64,000 bases of DNA from Heligmosomoides polygyrus polygyrus (GCA_947396885.1 OX377202.1:17112001-17176000), one strand, 5' to 3'; numbered from the stretch's first letter, positions 35,301 through 45,756 are shown. The notes: generated by a model from the letters alone, not told the origin. Translations and numbers: made by a program.

Positions 35301-38300
35301 TCTCTATGTCCTCGAGGCGCTGCGCTCGCGTGCTACAAACAGCCTTATGACACGAGAATAGATGCAAGATCGATTTCTTTTTTACACTCACAAAAACCTG
35401 TTTAAGGATAAAAACAAGGAATAAAGGACGGGTTAATCAATCCCTATCAGGATGCGCCACTCATTCTACTTCTACGGGATGTCGTGGAGGCGATTTGTAT
35501 GTGCATTTGGCCATATAATGTCTTGCGGTGGCCAACCAATGAACAAGTCGGCGTTTTATCCTCTCCAGACAAGTCTGGTAGCAATTCACCGAACCGGGAA
35601 GGAAGGCTTGGTTGGCCTGGGCGGGAAATTCGAACCAGGAACCTGGTATCAGGTGCACGCGGCAGCCGGCACCACCTCCGACTGTGCTACGCGCGCACAA
35701 AGAAGCCGTTTTGCAACTAAAAAATTGGAATGAAATATACAATCGAAAGATGAAACCCTCACCAAGACAGCTGGTGCGTTTCCTGGCTTCATCATAGTAA
35801 CTTCTGGGAAGGCACTTATTTTGGCGGGATCATGATATATGCTAGGGTACCGGATCGAAGGAATTCGCACTTCTTCAACCTAAACAAGTGCCATTGGATT
35901 TCCGAAAGCGTTAAAAATGAGAGTCTGGATTTGAGCTTCTACAATTATTCAAATCGCCATATTGGTGGCCGATTCATGTCCTATATAAAACGACTAATCG
36001 TTGAAAATAAAGGAGAACAGAAATCAGCACGTACCTTCTTAGTCACATTATCAGACTGCGGTCCGCATTCCAGTATTTCTTCGTTGTATATGGCAAGAAA
36101 AAATATTTCAAAGACGGCAACACTCTTCTGCTGCTTCTTCGAAAGCGCATAGAGATAGGTGCCGATGAAGGACGGCACATACTGTAGAGCGTACTGTCGT
36201 AAAATCCCTGAACAACATGCTAAGACATCGTATTACAATAGCCTATAAATAAATCAATTAATAAATATTGAATTCCCGAAAGATTCCTGGACAACACATT
36301 AAAACATCGTATTACAATAGCACATAAATAAGTAAATAAATATTGAATTCTCTTTCAGCAGTAGGGGAAAAGACAATCATGATCGGTCCTTGTATGGAAT
36401 GCATCACTATGCAGCGGGGTATCGTGGAGACAAATTCAATGCGCACTGGCCTCCATGTGACTTGCGCTGATCGACAATGGATAGAATCGTGCTTTATTCC
36501 TCCCAGAAAAAAACTGGTTACAATCCACCGACCTCAAGGGGAGGAATCAGGGGACCCCAACTGAAAGCCCCAGTTCGGGGTGCAAGCAACATTCGAGGCC
36601 GCCAGCGGCTTCAATACAGCAAGCCCATTCAACATATTAGATCTATATATGACGATTATCGTGGAGCAGCTTTTAGTGCACACTGTTTATACTTCTTGCG
36701 GAGTATGGAAGGTAGAGAAGATTGCCCCACTACAGTACTTTATATTCACCACCTTTATTTATGTTCAAGATTTGAAGGAAGACTCACCACCTTTATAGTA
36801 TAGGGCTAGAAGTTGTGCCACAAGAGGCTGTACCAAGTCGATATCTCTGAAACACGTGAGATTACCTTCGCTGGCAACTGTGACAAAGTTTTCATAAAGC
36901 AAGAACTTTACTATTTGACACAAAAGTTCATCTTAGGAGCTTTCCAAAATCAAAACATGATTCGTTTAAAGAAAATGTCACAATAACAGATCCGGTGTGT
37001 GTAAACTTCGCGAAGAACATCTGCGCGCCTGCGAGACGCCTGTGGCGCCGTCCAATGTAGAGGCTGACGAGGCTTAGGCTCTGCCTTTCTCCTCGTTCGT
37101 GCTATAGCCCAAACAGTGGAGGAGAAGTTCGTAGCTGACGACGTGGTCGGTCAAACAGATTACGAGGGTGAAGTCGAGGGTATCTAATACAGTACTAGGC
37201 GACTCAGTGTTAGGATATGACTTGAAGAAGTGTCTCCACCTTTCCCTCCCTTTCTTGAAAACCCTGTTCAAATTCAAAGGGATTCAAAGGAACTTGCCAG
37301 TAATGACTGATCCGTTAAAAAGAAGCAACACTGTGCATTAAGCGGACGACAAACCTTGTCAATAGCAAACAGAAGATAAAAAGAAGTAGACGGACTTCAT
37401 AGTCGCTTTGCACGTACCTTACTCTATACATAATAGGGAAATGCCTCAGGTGTATGTCTGAACAGCGAAAATGAATACCACAGTGGGGATCTCCATCCTT
37501 CGAATAATATAAGGATGTATGCCTTTTTGCAAAGTCCTTGAAAGTGATTACTTATGGACCATGAGAATTTACTATGGAATCGCAATACAATACTTTCCAA
37601 ACATTTATTCTGCAAAATACCAATATACTGCTCCGTAGTTGCGGTGTCAGGTGTGGTGAATTTTTGAAAAACCCCACAATACTTGCGCAGAAGGCCGATC
37701 AAAACGCATACATGTGGGTTCCATGATCGCTGACTAAGCTGCAATTCCGCTGACGTGGTGGAATTGTTAAATAATAGTCGTCCACTATTCCAGCTTAGAC
37801 CATGCGGGATAGGTGAAGGCATGTGGAGGCCAGATATGATCAATCTCTAAGCAGGAGGACATAGATGGCACGACATGAGTCTCCCGTCTGGTTGTCACAG
37901 ACTTTTACACCACTGCGTCCGTTATAGCAGTGCGTAACTTAATGCTTTCGAGTTTGGGGAGGCCACACTCGGGCGTATGTGTACGACTCCGCCGCATTAG
38001 CAACTCTACCAGGTTTCGTATCACCAGTCGTTATTACCTTATACCTTTCACAGGTACGCCCTATTCAACTTGACACAGTTAAAAACGGCGGATATCAGGA
38101 TCGGCTCACCGTAACCGCGCCAAGTCGTTTGCTGCCTAGGTTCTCCTAGGCCCGGATTCATCAAGAAATGGGTATAGGTAGAGATACCGTAAGGGAACCA
38201 TACCCACTACCAGCAATGGGTAGTGGCCACGAATCGTATTCATAAAAGGAATCAAGGGCAAGGTAGAACTGGCCTTTCGCGAAAACAGATGATCTCACTG

Positions 38301-39433
38301 GAGCGTCATTTTGGGGCGCGAATGAGCCGCGGGTATACGGATGTACCCACAACAATCGGCGGGTTTTCTCTACCCACGATTTGGCGGGTAAGGCTTATCA
38401 TGAATCGTGTGTATGTCTACCCCTATACCCAGCATACCCATGGGTTGCGCGTTGATGAATCCGGGTCCTAGATTAGAAATCGCGTCGGCGTCCACGTTGA
38501 CATTCGATCGATCTCTTGTGAGCCCGCCAAGCGGGTTTTGGTACAGTGGGTAGTGGGGTTGCTTCATGCGAGCGATGTCTGGGGTTCGGTTCTTTTGCGT
38601 TGTGGCACTCTTGCATTTCAACTGACTATCTGAGATTTGGGGCGCGTGGAGCGCAGTCGGAGGAGGCGCCGGCTGTGGCCTGCACCCGATACCAGGTTCC
38701 TGGTTCAGATTTCCCGCTCAGGCCAACCAAGCCTTCCATCCCTCCGGGGTCGGTGAATTGGTACTAGACTTGTCGGGGTAGGATAAAGCGCTGACTTGTT
38801 CATCGGCTGGCCACCGCAAGTCATTGTATGGCCAAATACGCATTCAACTCGCCTCCGCGACATCCCGTAGAAGTAGAATGCGTGGCGCATCCCAAAGGGG
38901 ATTGAATAACGCCATCCTTTGTCCTATCTTTGAGGGGTTTCGACGTCTATACAATATTGAGGGCTTTCCTTGCGCATTGTTTCAGCCGTACGCGCTTCAC
39001 CGCTCGAAAAGCGCAGAACCCAATCGAGCACTCCCCCCTCAGCGACGAAAGCAGTCTCCTACGGCCGCGGACTCCCATGAGCGACGAGGGCACTTTCCTT
39101 ACGAGGAGCATGGATGGCACACACCCCTTCGACAGCATGGTTCTGCGATTGCACAAAGAACGCCTCAGCCGACGACTAAGGTTACGGTAAGCCGGTCCTG
39201 ATATCTACTGTTTATAATCGTGTCTCAACTTGCACCCAGAACGAATCTGCTGAAATGAACACTAGAAGACCAGCTTACCTGTAATTCACAGTGATGTAGT
39301 TCGCACAAACCATCGTGTTGTTAGCCCACTTAGAGAGGAACTTCTTCGTCACCTCCATATCATCCCGACCACTTAGACGAACAGCCGACCTCGACAAATC
39401 CGTGAGGAAGTCTTGAAGTTGCTCGCCGTTCAT
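26327..39433 (-). CDS. HYCC1: Hyccin (FAM126) homolog, PI4-kinase complex subunit, eleven exons
   Basis: Exons in transcript order: 39433-39279, 36846-36788, 36207-36035, 35879-35763, 33086-33000, 32903-32740, 29932-29779, 29014-28928, 28530-28416, 26854-26766 and 26710-26327. Every junction is GT-AG and phase-consistent; the sum is 1584 bases, 527 residues plus stop, close to human hyccin (521). Matches by recall to the hyccin fold include LVAQLLALYYKGG then RQYALQYVPSFIGTYLYAL, RIPSIRYPSIYHDP, RIGPYPTVEEF and LLELLTGVYMALFNGAPDLA. Hyccin binds TTC7 and stabilises the PI4K III-alpha/EFR3 complex that makes PI4P at the plasma membrane. The last 130 residues are charged and Ser-rich (ERRSSQSADSGSYS), like the variable, presumably disordered hyccin tail. 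Introns hold SINEs, RTE fragments, a mariner, a MITE and a foldback. The start is the first ATG after an in-frame TGA. Confidence 0.88.
26955..27262 (-). repeat. tRNA-derived SINE in a hyccin intron
   Basis: Reverse copy with an extra ACATTCT duplication after GCGCTACGCATTCTAC. Same orientation as the hyccin transcript. Confidence 0.75.
27430..28212 (+). mobile_element. RTE-type LINE fragment, N-terminal half of reverse transcriptase
   Basis: An intact stretch (27667-28209, 180 residues) reads TAPGPDRIRPEYLKDLPP, YLSECKVPSQWKTSETVLLY, NKGDVHGIGNYRP and EQAGFQRRFSTIDHIH, covering the fingers and the start of the palm of an RTE-clade reverse transcriptase. Upstream frames (from about 27440) hold linker pieces such as KRRLSPET in shifted frames. 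It stops before the FADD active site. It lies antisense in a hyccin intron. The 324-residue minus frame over it is only its complement. Confidence 0.85.
29015..29778. other. Hyccin intron sequence, unassigned
   Basis: No repeat family recognised. A 161-residue minus-strand frame (29160-29645) has no splice support and no recognisable domain. Confidence 0.3.
30335..30628 (+). repeat. tRNA-derived SINE in a hyccin intron
   Basis: Full-length copy, head TTAGCGCAGTCGGAGGAGGC, ending CGCCGTCCTTTATCCTTTTT. Antisense to hyccin. Confidence 0.88.
30877..32143 (-). mobile_element. Mariner element, full length but decayed
   Basis: Terminal repeats CAGAGTGTCTGTAAAGCTTT and, inverted at the other end, CAGGGTGTACGGAAAGTTTT, next to TA. 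Minus-strand transposase: FDRFANGDFSLGGASRSGRP (DNA-binding half, from about 32046), DEKWITYDNPDEA near 31500, and MDHARPHFVKATQRQLEKH near 31240. After that the frame shifts. It is in the same orientation as the enclosing hyccin gene, in the intron between exons 32740 and 29932. Confidence 0.85.
32150..32240 (+). repeat. SINE 3' fragment
   Basis: CCACCTAGAAGTGGAATGTG then ACGGGATGACCAATGTCGTT; degenerate body end abutting the mariner. Confidence 0.45.
32555..32680 (+). repeat. tRNA-like repeat, family T2
   Basis: GATGGCGTAGATCACC (A-box-like) and, about 30 bp on, AGGTGCGAGTTCGAGTCCCG (B box with a good T-arm stem), then GGCGCAAGAG. Same family as 5925-6045 and 62500-62600. Confidence 0.55.
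33163..34188. repeat. Composite foldback element with tRNA-like core, family FB-A
   Basis: Begins ACCAGGGGAGAGTCTCAGGC and carries TGGCTCAGCAGGGTGCG (A-box-like) and GATGTTCGACTC (B-box-like) near 33400-33455. The right end around 34120-34188 returns to the inverse of the terminal region (GGGTTCAAGGGCTCAGG, ACATGTTTTTCTACCATATG) but lacks the last bases. A CACTATTGTACTTTC-type repeat is inserted at about 33933. It lies in a hyccin intron. Confidence 0.6.
34470..35345 (-). mobile_element. RTE-type LINE fragment, C-terminal half of reverse transcriptase
   Basis: Minus-strand pieces in several frames: LHHFRLDDVMLIT (palm active-site region, FADD-like), QQLNLKKTMFMR, FKSVKEVVKKTENL, VLPAVTYALGTWVIRKQ, and near 34520-34590 ALRVPRPMKIHWSALVHNR. 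Order and content match the second half of RTE ORFs. Many frameshifts; dead. It lies in a hyccin intron. Confidence 0.75.
35405..35700 (-). repeat. tRNA-derived SINE in a hyccin intron
   Basis: Full-length reverse copy ending at the tRNA-like head (CTGTGCTACGCGCGC), 60 bp from hyccin exon 35763-35879. Confidence 0.85.
36395..36580 (-). repeat. SINE fragment, highly degenerate
   Basis: Landmark order kept (GGAATGCATCACTATGC, GTGACTTGCG, TTTATTCCTCCCAG, CCACCGACCTCAAGGGGAGG) with low identity. Confidence 0.4.
36910..38148. other. Hyccin first-intron sequence, mostly unassigned
   Basis: A decayed piece of the FB-A terminal region lies at about 37436-37545 (GCCTCAGGTGTATGTCTGAA, GGGGATCTCCATCC). 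The rest, including minus frames at 37074-37277 and 37424-37843, is unrecognised. Confidence 0.35.
38149..38468 (-). mobile_element. MITE with GGATTCATCAA termini
   Basis: About 320 bp, ends GGCCCGGATTCATCAA and the inverse TTGATGAATCCGGGTCC. The interior shares segments with 48619-49008 in the opposite orientation (ATACCGTAAGGGAACCATAC, TTTCGCGAAAACAG). No frame. Confidence 0.72.
38640..38935 (+). repeat. tRNA-derived SINE, full length
   Basis: Head GGGCGCGTGGAGCGCAGTCG through the body to CGCCATCCTTTGTCCTATCT. Antisense to hyccin, in its first coding intron. Confidence 0.88.
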
Positions 39434-39462
39434 GGTTTCAGCTCAGGAAATCTTCCATACCA

Positions 39463-39567
39463 CTGGAATCAAGCCTTATTAGGCTGTGGTAAACTGTAGC
39501 TTAGCAACCGATCTATGCGAGGGAAACGCTGCAGACCACAACAAATAACGCAAGCACACCAGCTTAC
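39463..39567 (-). promoter_or_regulatory. Probable 5'-UTR intron of the hyccin gene
   Basis: On the minus strand a strong donor (GTTCAG then GTAAGC at 39567) and an acceptor (TTGATTCCAG ending 39463) bracket 105 bp. The acceptor lies 30 bases before the hyccin ATG. Alternatively the acceptor is a trans-splice site. Confidence 0.4.
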
Positions 39568-39639
39568 CTGAACATGTTCGGCGGCGCTATCGACATCAAT
39601 TAGCCCACGCCTCATTGTTGCAGTTGTGTCGGCTACACC

Positions 39640-39800
39640 GGACACAGCGGAAGTGCCGACAAAACTTTAACGAGCCTCAGACACTCGCTGGGGTGACGAC
39701 TGCTGGACGGCGCGGTCACTCTCGGGTCACATCATTGGTGACTCGGCCGTGTCGCAGTCGTCACCGCGCCGTCCCCCGATGGTGACCGGACACTCCACCC
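39640..39800. promoter_or_regulatory. GC-rich putative hyccin promoter region with inverted repeats
   Basis: Repeated GGTGAC/GTCACC motifs. GACGGCGCGGTCAC and, inverted, GTCACCGCGCCGTC lie about 70 bp apart. GC content is clearly above the surroundings. Promoter function is inferred from position upstream of the first splice donor. Confidence 0.35.
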
Positions 39801-40252
39801 TTGGTGACGCCGAAATGTGAGGCGCGCGTTTCTTCCCTTGGTTTCGACCAAGAATTTCGTTTAAAACGGAGAAACAAGGGATCTCAAGCATCGAGGACTA
39901 TCCTTCAGTGGTTATCTACTTACATCCTATATAGCCAGTGCGTTTCACTGGATTTGACTCGCTATGTCGTCCCCTTTAAGTCCTGATCAGGGCGTATGCA
40001 CTGTAGTGGTTAGAGAACGCTGTGCTTACTCATTGTACTAGTTCTACGCATTTCTCTAGAATCATTTATCTCCTGAAACCATGCCATGCAACAACAACAA
40101 ATATTGTGTATGTTGGACAAATATATGGTATTCAAAACATTGTCTATGGTCAACAAATAATATGGTGGGATTCCAACTACAACTAACAAGACAAATATAT
40201 GGCGACGCGAAGCATGAGCATAAACATTACAACAACAAATCGTAAGTACTAC

Positions 40253-41743
40253 TTAGCGAGGTATCGTCGAGGTTCGCTTCCCGAATGCGAATGAGATCAG
40301 CGTCCCTGAGGAGGATCGCACTTGCCACACCGGATATCATTCCTGGAAATAACACTTTACAACATGTGAAACTAGAGAATACATAAGTGTGATTTACAAA
40401 CTAATACATTGCTCGCTGCAGGGCCTTCAGGAGCTGTTTTCGCCAAACGGAGCGCTCCATGATCAGGTCTTCCAGCGCACTTTCCCTTTCGACGTCATTG
40501 TTTGCAAGGCTCATATATTACCTAAATAATAGTGATTTAGCATCGCGAGGTCAAACATCAACATAGCCAACTATTACCTCGACTGGATGCGGTCAAACGT
40601 GGCTCCAAATTTGAGCTCATCTTTGCCGTATCCGAGCATATCCTCGGCGAACCCTATAAAGCAATTAGAACTAGTAACCTGCCTTAAAACGTAGAAATTA
40701 CCCCACTTAGAAGCCAAAAGAGTTTAGCAGCAGAAAGTGGCAGGAAGAGAAGGAAACCGAACGAATTTCACTTACCGAGCAGAGTTCCTTCGACGGCGTC
40801 CGGCAGGTTTTTCAACGTGCCATCCCTTCCATTTTTTCCGTTCAGTCTCACGGCGTACTCCTTGATTTTTTGCCATGGATGAGTGATCTGAAAAAGAATT
40901 ATGTGAGGAAAATGAGGCATGCCTAGGCAATATATTTATTAGCATTTATAAGGTCCACCTGCAGTATTTCATACCAGCTTGGTAGAATTAAAGTGCATGT
41001 ACTCATCTATTCCTCACGTGCATTCATGAACGGTAGGTCTGCGTCCAAGATCCACTGCTTTGAACAGTTGGCGACTGAAAATGTGGACGTCGACGCAGTT
41101 GGCGTGTTAGGCTCCGGAGCAGTAGTGGTTAGCCTCTTATCAAAAATAATTGACTTCGCCATCAAGATGTCCGCCTAAAAAGAATCTAAATACGACGCTG
41201 TACCCCATTTCAAGAACTATTGAAACCTAACCATCAGCTGTGTGGCTTCCGTATGAAGATCTCTGTACTCCTCGCAACTGGACAGATATTTGAATCTTAC
41301 GAAGGTAAATTTCCTGACCTCGGATGCAGCGAATCGGACGAACTCCTGATTGTAGAAGGCGCAGCTCTCGAAGTTTTGATCAAATGTATTTTCTAACTTA
41401 CTTCATAAGAACCCTCACTTAGCTTCCTCTGTGTCCTCAAGGTGTGAATGAATTCTCCAGCGAACATCATGTCAATGACACCACTTTTGATGCAGTCACG
41501 CAAACAGCTTGGGGAGCCGGCGTTTGAGGCAATGGGCGTTCTTCTAGCGTCAAATCACGACGCGCAGTATTCCCTGGAACGAAGATAAACTAGTGGCGTA
41601 ATAAAACGTGTAATTAACGGGAACATGAAATTCAGTGTGAAATATTTTAACGTATAAAACTACTTAATTGATCGAAACCGGTACCTGTTGGATGTTCCTC
41701 TTCTCTCTCAATATTGAAATCGTCTTCGACGATGGCCGGCGAC
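40253..41743 (-). CDS. Unrecognised multi-exon gene with one frame break
   Basis: Minus-strand exon candidates with good splice sites: 41743-41685 (SPAIVEDDFNIEREEEHPT), 41573-41402, 41366-41232 (NQEFVRFAASEVRKFTFVRF), 41174-41018, 40887-40776 (ITHPWQKIKEYAVRLNG), 40653-40578 (FAEDMLGYGKDELKFGATFD), about 40520-40408 (ERESALEDLIMERSVWRK) and 40342-40253. Helical, charged sequence; some stretches are reminiscent of BAR-type coiled-coil domains, but I cannot assign a family. Exon 41573-41402 starts in phase with its neighbour (NTARRDLTLEERPLPQTP) but only the +1 frame is open to its end (DCIKSGVIDMMFAGEFIHTL). The 41018 to 40887 junction is also out of phase, so it may be a pseudogene, misassembled, or my exon ends are wrong. 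Confidence 0.5.
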
Positions 41744-42092
41744 CTGAAAACGAGCTTTCGACCAAATCTTGTAAACGTGTATACTTGATCATATGTGAAC
41801 GATGATTATTCTTACAATTGTGAGAGTGGACGGCGTATTATCTTCGGGTTTCGTAACGCGTGCACGGACTGCTATCATTGAATTCCAGTTTGCGCTTTCT
41901 GCAGTACATTTCTGGAATAGTGCGCGATGAGATACTCCCAGATCTACACAGTATTGTGGCTTTCGGGCACATGTTTATTTTAAAACAAATCTTTACGGCT
42001 TCTCCACGTGACCGAACAGCAAAAAACGGCTATGATAAGCGTATACGAGAAAATGACTTTTTCCATGGTAGTCGTGACTGTTGTATTACAGA

Positions 42093-44957
42093 ATGAGCAA
42101 ACGAACAGCAAAACGTTTCCAATCTCCATATCCTCAGCGGGTTAACCCTAGAAGAGTGAGAGAGCGAGGAGGTGAGATACAGCGGTTCTCAATTATCACT
42201 CTATCACCCGGCAATCAATAATCACCCTATCTATCGAAATACCTCATTGAAAATCCAGCATTTTAGCATCGCTAGAGGAAGAGCTAGAAAGGAAGAGGAG
42301 TGAACTTCTGCAAGCGAGAAGACTTCGCCGCTACTCGGAAAGTGCTGAGCAAAGTAGTATTGTAGAAATCGACAACGAACAAGATGCAGGTAGGTTTCGG
42401 TGAAGTTTTGCCATGCAAAAGCACAACGGGTTGAATTTAGGGAATATGCTAGACGATTATGACCCACAGCCAGCTTTAAACGAAAATTGCGGATCAGGAC
42501 TTGGTGAGCAACGTACCATATTTTGTGATAATGATAACGATGTGATAACTGATAACCGAAATGTACTTCTAAAACGTCCTAAGTTTATTCAGATTATGCC
42601 GACAAAGTGCTCTACTACGCAATGTATGTCTTACATTTTGGTTTGTCAAAGGAAGAGATTGCTCGCATGGAGAGCTTGATGCAAGTGTTATACGGAGTAG
42701 CACCCTCCGTTCGTGTGAGCACCTGTTTTAAAAAAGCTAATACCCCGAATGCGAAAAAATGGCGAATTCATTATTCAGTTCGAGCATATATGGTCGCACG
42801 AACATGGTAGTTTGTGGGGCAATATATGGTCGCACGAAACCAAATGATATTCTCATAGAGAATCTCCTTAGTAGGTGAGAAACTAGCAGGAATTTGATGC
42901 ATTAGACATAATCAACATGGAGTTTTCCAGACTCAGTTCCGAACTTGAAAGCTTGGTAAGGCTATCGCAGCAAGACTGACAGATATCTGTGGCTCTTTAC
43001 AGAGGTGTTGCGGATATGTCCGTAGGTCTCTGAATATTTGTGGATTACAAAAATCCAAAAAATGATACACGTTTTTCAGAAGTTAGTCTCACTTATTCAG
43101 GCGCAGCAGGCTTTATTCGGAATTCCACGGTGGAATTCAGAGTTTGGGTGCTCGAAATGCTTCATGCGTGGAAAAAGGCTGGGAGCAACACAGGTGTGGT
43201 TTGATGAAGAGCAAGCGGAGGTTCGGCTAAGAAGTCCAGAATCTTACCTGAAGGATGGGGAAGCAGGAGCGCATGGAGTTCCAAGTACTGCGACCGCTTA
43301 TACCTGTAATAGTAATAAATAACTTGTACCTTCCAGGAGTTACTGCTGCAAGGAAAGTGATGGCTCCTTGCATTTTTACTTCGGATGCGCTACATGTGTG
43401 CTCTGAAGGGATCACGAAGGACCGACTACGTGGTAAAAGATAAAGCACTAGTGAGTGGATGCTGTGATTAATCCTACCGTTTAAGATATTTTCAATGCGG
43501 ACAGCAAATTTCCCGAATTAAGAGTAAGTTCTCGAGCTATGGAACGAGTCAAAGAAAGCTTACTGAAGATATCCTCCCATACATATGCTAACTGTATAGT
43601 CCTCTCGCTAGAAGATCTACCGAGTTGCGCTGGCTCCGAAATATACGAGGTTCGACTTTGCTGTTCCTACTTCACCTTCAACTAACATTTTTCCGAAGAC
43701 GTTAAACAACAGTAACTAGAGAAACACAGATCGCGTTCGTCACATTTCCTGTACTCGCTGTTGTGAGCGCGATACCGAGTCCTGAGGCAGCTGCCTCCTT
43801 GATAGGATACTGGCTTTCCTTGAGAATTATAGCCAAATCTGATTGGCTAACGACGGATGCTATAATCGTAGCGCAAAAGTTGGCTAGGATAACTAAATCT
43901 CTCTGGATCTCCCTGGCACCCACTATTTTCACGATGAAGTGTCATGTAAGTACGTTATGGCACGAAATCAGCATAAAAAGAGAACGAATACTTCGACGTA
44001 ATGCCATTTTCAGTGGTTCTTCGACCACGGAATGGGAGAGGAGCTGGAAAAATATGGAACAGTATATCAATGGTCTTCCAGCCCATTTGAAAGCCATCAT
44101 CGTCGACTACAAGTTAGAGTCAACCAGAGCACGACGAATAGCAGTATGGAGGTTATTAAGAAGTTGGTCTATTTCATATCCAATGTTACTTAGCAGAACA
44201 TGTCTACAGAAACATCTTCAGGTGTCTGTCGCTCAAAAACATTCGATCGCTTCTGTCTAAGCGCTCCACTCAAGGGGCCGAAAATTTGCGAACACTACTA
44301 GATTTGGTGGATAATCGTCATATAAATAGGTCAGTATCAACTTCGCTAGAGTGACTACATGTTATGAATGAAGCCTTTTTTCAGGCTTCCTTCCCATATA
44401 TTCGTTAATGAGGATATGTACATCCCCAAGAATAGCAGTATTGATGAGTTAACGGATGAGCACAGAAGCTTTCTCAGACTGCAAGAAGGAGACGTTCCAT
44501 TGTAAGCTCTTACTAGAATTTGCAAGTCGGTTGCACAAAGTATGTTTGACTATTTAGTTCATGAATGGTGTTGCGAGGAAAAGTTTACTCATCGAAGGTA
44601 TATTGGAACCGCCCCAGGTCATCGCGGCAGGATTTGGTAGTATTAAGCAACGATGAAGGAGAGAGATTGTTTGGTTCAGTTGTGTTGTTTCTCTACAACA
44701 GTCACAGCAAGACTGTTAAGGTTGCACTAGAAGAATTCAACGTGACTGACCCTTTCGAAGATCTAGGTAACCAGGTTAACCACTACTCGCACACGAACCG
44801 ACGCTTAGCCCTCCAACTGATGAGATTAGTAGCTGAGCATAATTACTTTTTCAAGAAAGTAACTGGTCAAACCACTTGTGTTCGGAGCGGCTCTGCTATT
44901 ATGGGTACCTCCTGCCTCATAGAGTATGGGTCTGCTACTTATGTTTCTGTTTTATAA
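42093..44957 (+). CDS. CACTA/EnSpm-like transposase gene, intron-containing, possibly decayed
   Basis: The first four exons splice cleanly: 42093-42171 (MSKRTAKRFQ), 42267-42389 (Arg/Glu-rich coiled coil), 42441-42503 and 42593-42714 (YYAMYVLHFGLSKEEIARME). Later coding blocks are about 43080-43320 (FGCSKCFMRGKRLG), 43337-43443 (SDALHVCSEGITKDRL), 44014-44180 (YQWSSSPFESHHRRLQ), 44222-44329, 44385-44501 (IFVNEDMYIPKNSSIDEL) and about 44565-44957 (GKVYSSKVYW, then CLIEYGSATYVSVL). The order (helical N-terminus, CxxC segment, xxLHxxxEGxxK motif, SFE-type motif, C-terminal beta domain) is that of CACTA-superfamily transposases. Some blocks do not join in frame (for example near 42900 and 44558), so it may be dead. 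AATAAA lies 21 bases after the stop. No CACTA terminus was found. Confidence 0.6.
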
Positions 44958-44977
44958 ATTTGAAGCCTTTTTCGAAT

Positions 44978-44983
44978 AATAAA
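44978..44983 (+). promoter_or_regulatory. Poly(A) signal AATAAA
   Basis: Hexamer just downstream of the CACTA-like stop codon at 44955-44957. Confidence 0.45.
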
Positions 44984-45373
44984 TCTGTATATCTATGTGT
45001 GTAATTGTGTGCATTAAATCTGTATATCCATGTAAATAATCTGTATATCTATATCTATGTGTAATTGTGTGCACCTGAGTCCTTGTTAGGAGAAACCACA
45101 AGCTTTCCTGCCCTAGCGTCCACTATATTTGCGTAGAATGAATATAAGCCTGACTTCAGTAGACGCCTACGGGCTTATCGGGGACAATTCCTGTAAGAAG
45201 GCAGCTGTATGTCCAATTACATCGTAAATGGCCTACCTCAGTTCACTGTGGGGGTAGAACACACTATTGCTGCAAAAAATCCGGTTTCAAAAAAGCAAAT
45301 AGGGCTGTACTATATGGTGACCCCCCACCGATCCTATTTGCGCCGATTGTGCTAGACTAGTAAAGCCTTGTAA

Positions 45374-45690
45374 GTGTCACCTATCCCAAGATGCTGGAGT
45401 GGTCACGAGCAACTCCTCCATTCGCCTCCATAGCGTGGTGCTCAAAAGGTGTTCCTCAACGTCATCCCTCTTCCCTTCATGCTTCGTTTCCTATGTGCTT
45501 CTTGCATCTCCTATCCATTTCTTCTTCTTACTGGGAAATCAGCTCTCAATATGTTGATTCTTAGCTAGTGCTAAATTGTTAGTTTTTTTGTAATGTCCCT
45601 CGATCAAGGATGATTCTTTTGAGCACCACGCTATGGAGGCGAATGGAGGAGTTCCTGGTGACCACTCCAGCATCTTGGGATAGGTGACAC
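45374..45690. mobile_element. MITE with 75-bp inverted terminal repeats
   Basis: Arms 45374-45448 and 45616-45690 are almost perfect inverted copies starting GTGTCACCTATCCCAAGATG. The interior of about 167 bp is non-coding. Very low arm divergence suggests a recent insertion. Confidence 0.85.
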
Positions 45691-45750
45691 AGGTTTAGAT
45701 CAATAAAAGTGTTTTTCTGAAAACTGAACATCATAGCAAAACATTAAATA

Positions 45751-45756
45751 TTTATT
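45751..45756 (-). promoter_or_regulatory. Poly(A) signal AATAAA (minus strand)
   Basis: TTTATT on the plus strand, 40 bases beyond the stop of the Cys-repeat gene. Confidence 0.5.

Noticed and set aside
38149..38468. Telomere-like or CRISPR-like repeat because of recurring GGGTATG/CATACCC words
   Set aside because: The repeats are irregular, inverted and bounded by inverted ends, as expected for a MITE; there are no regular spacers.
39568..39615. Coding first exon of hyccin (16-residue frame MRRGLIDVDSAAEHVQ)
   Set aside because: Splicing it to the next acceptor gives an early stop before the hyccin frame, so it is more likely 5'-UTR.
43763..44260. 165-residue open frame within the CACTA-like gene
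   Set aside because: The sequence recognisable as transposase is in a different frame after the acceptor at 44013, so this frame is a shadow.
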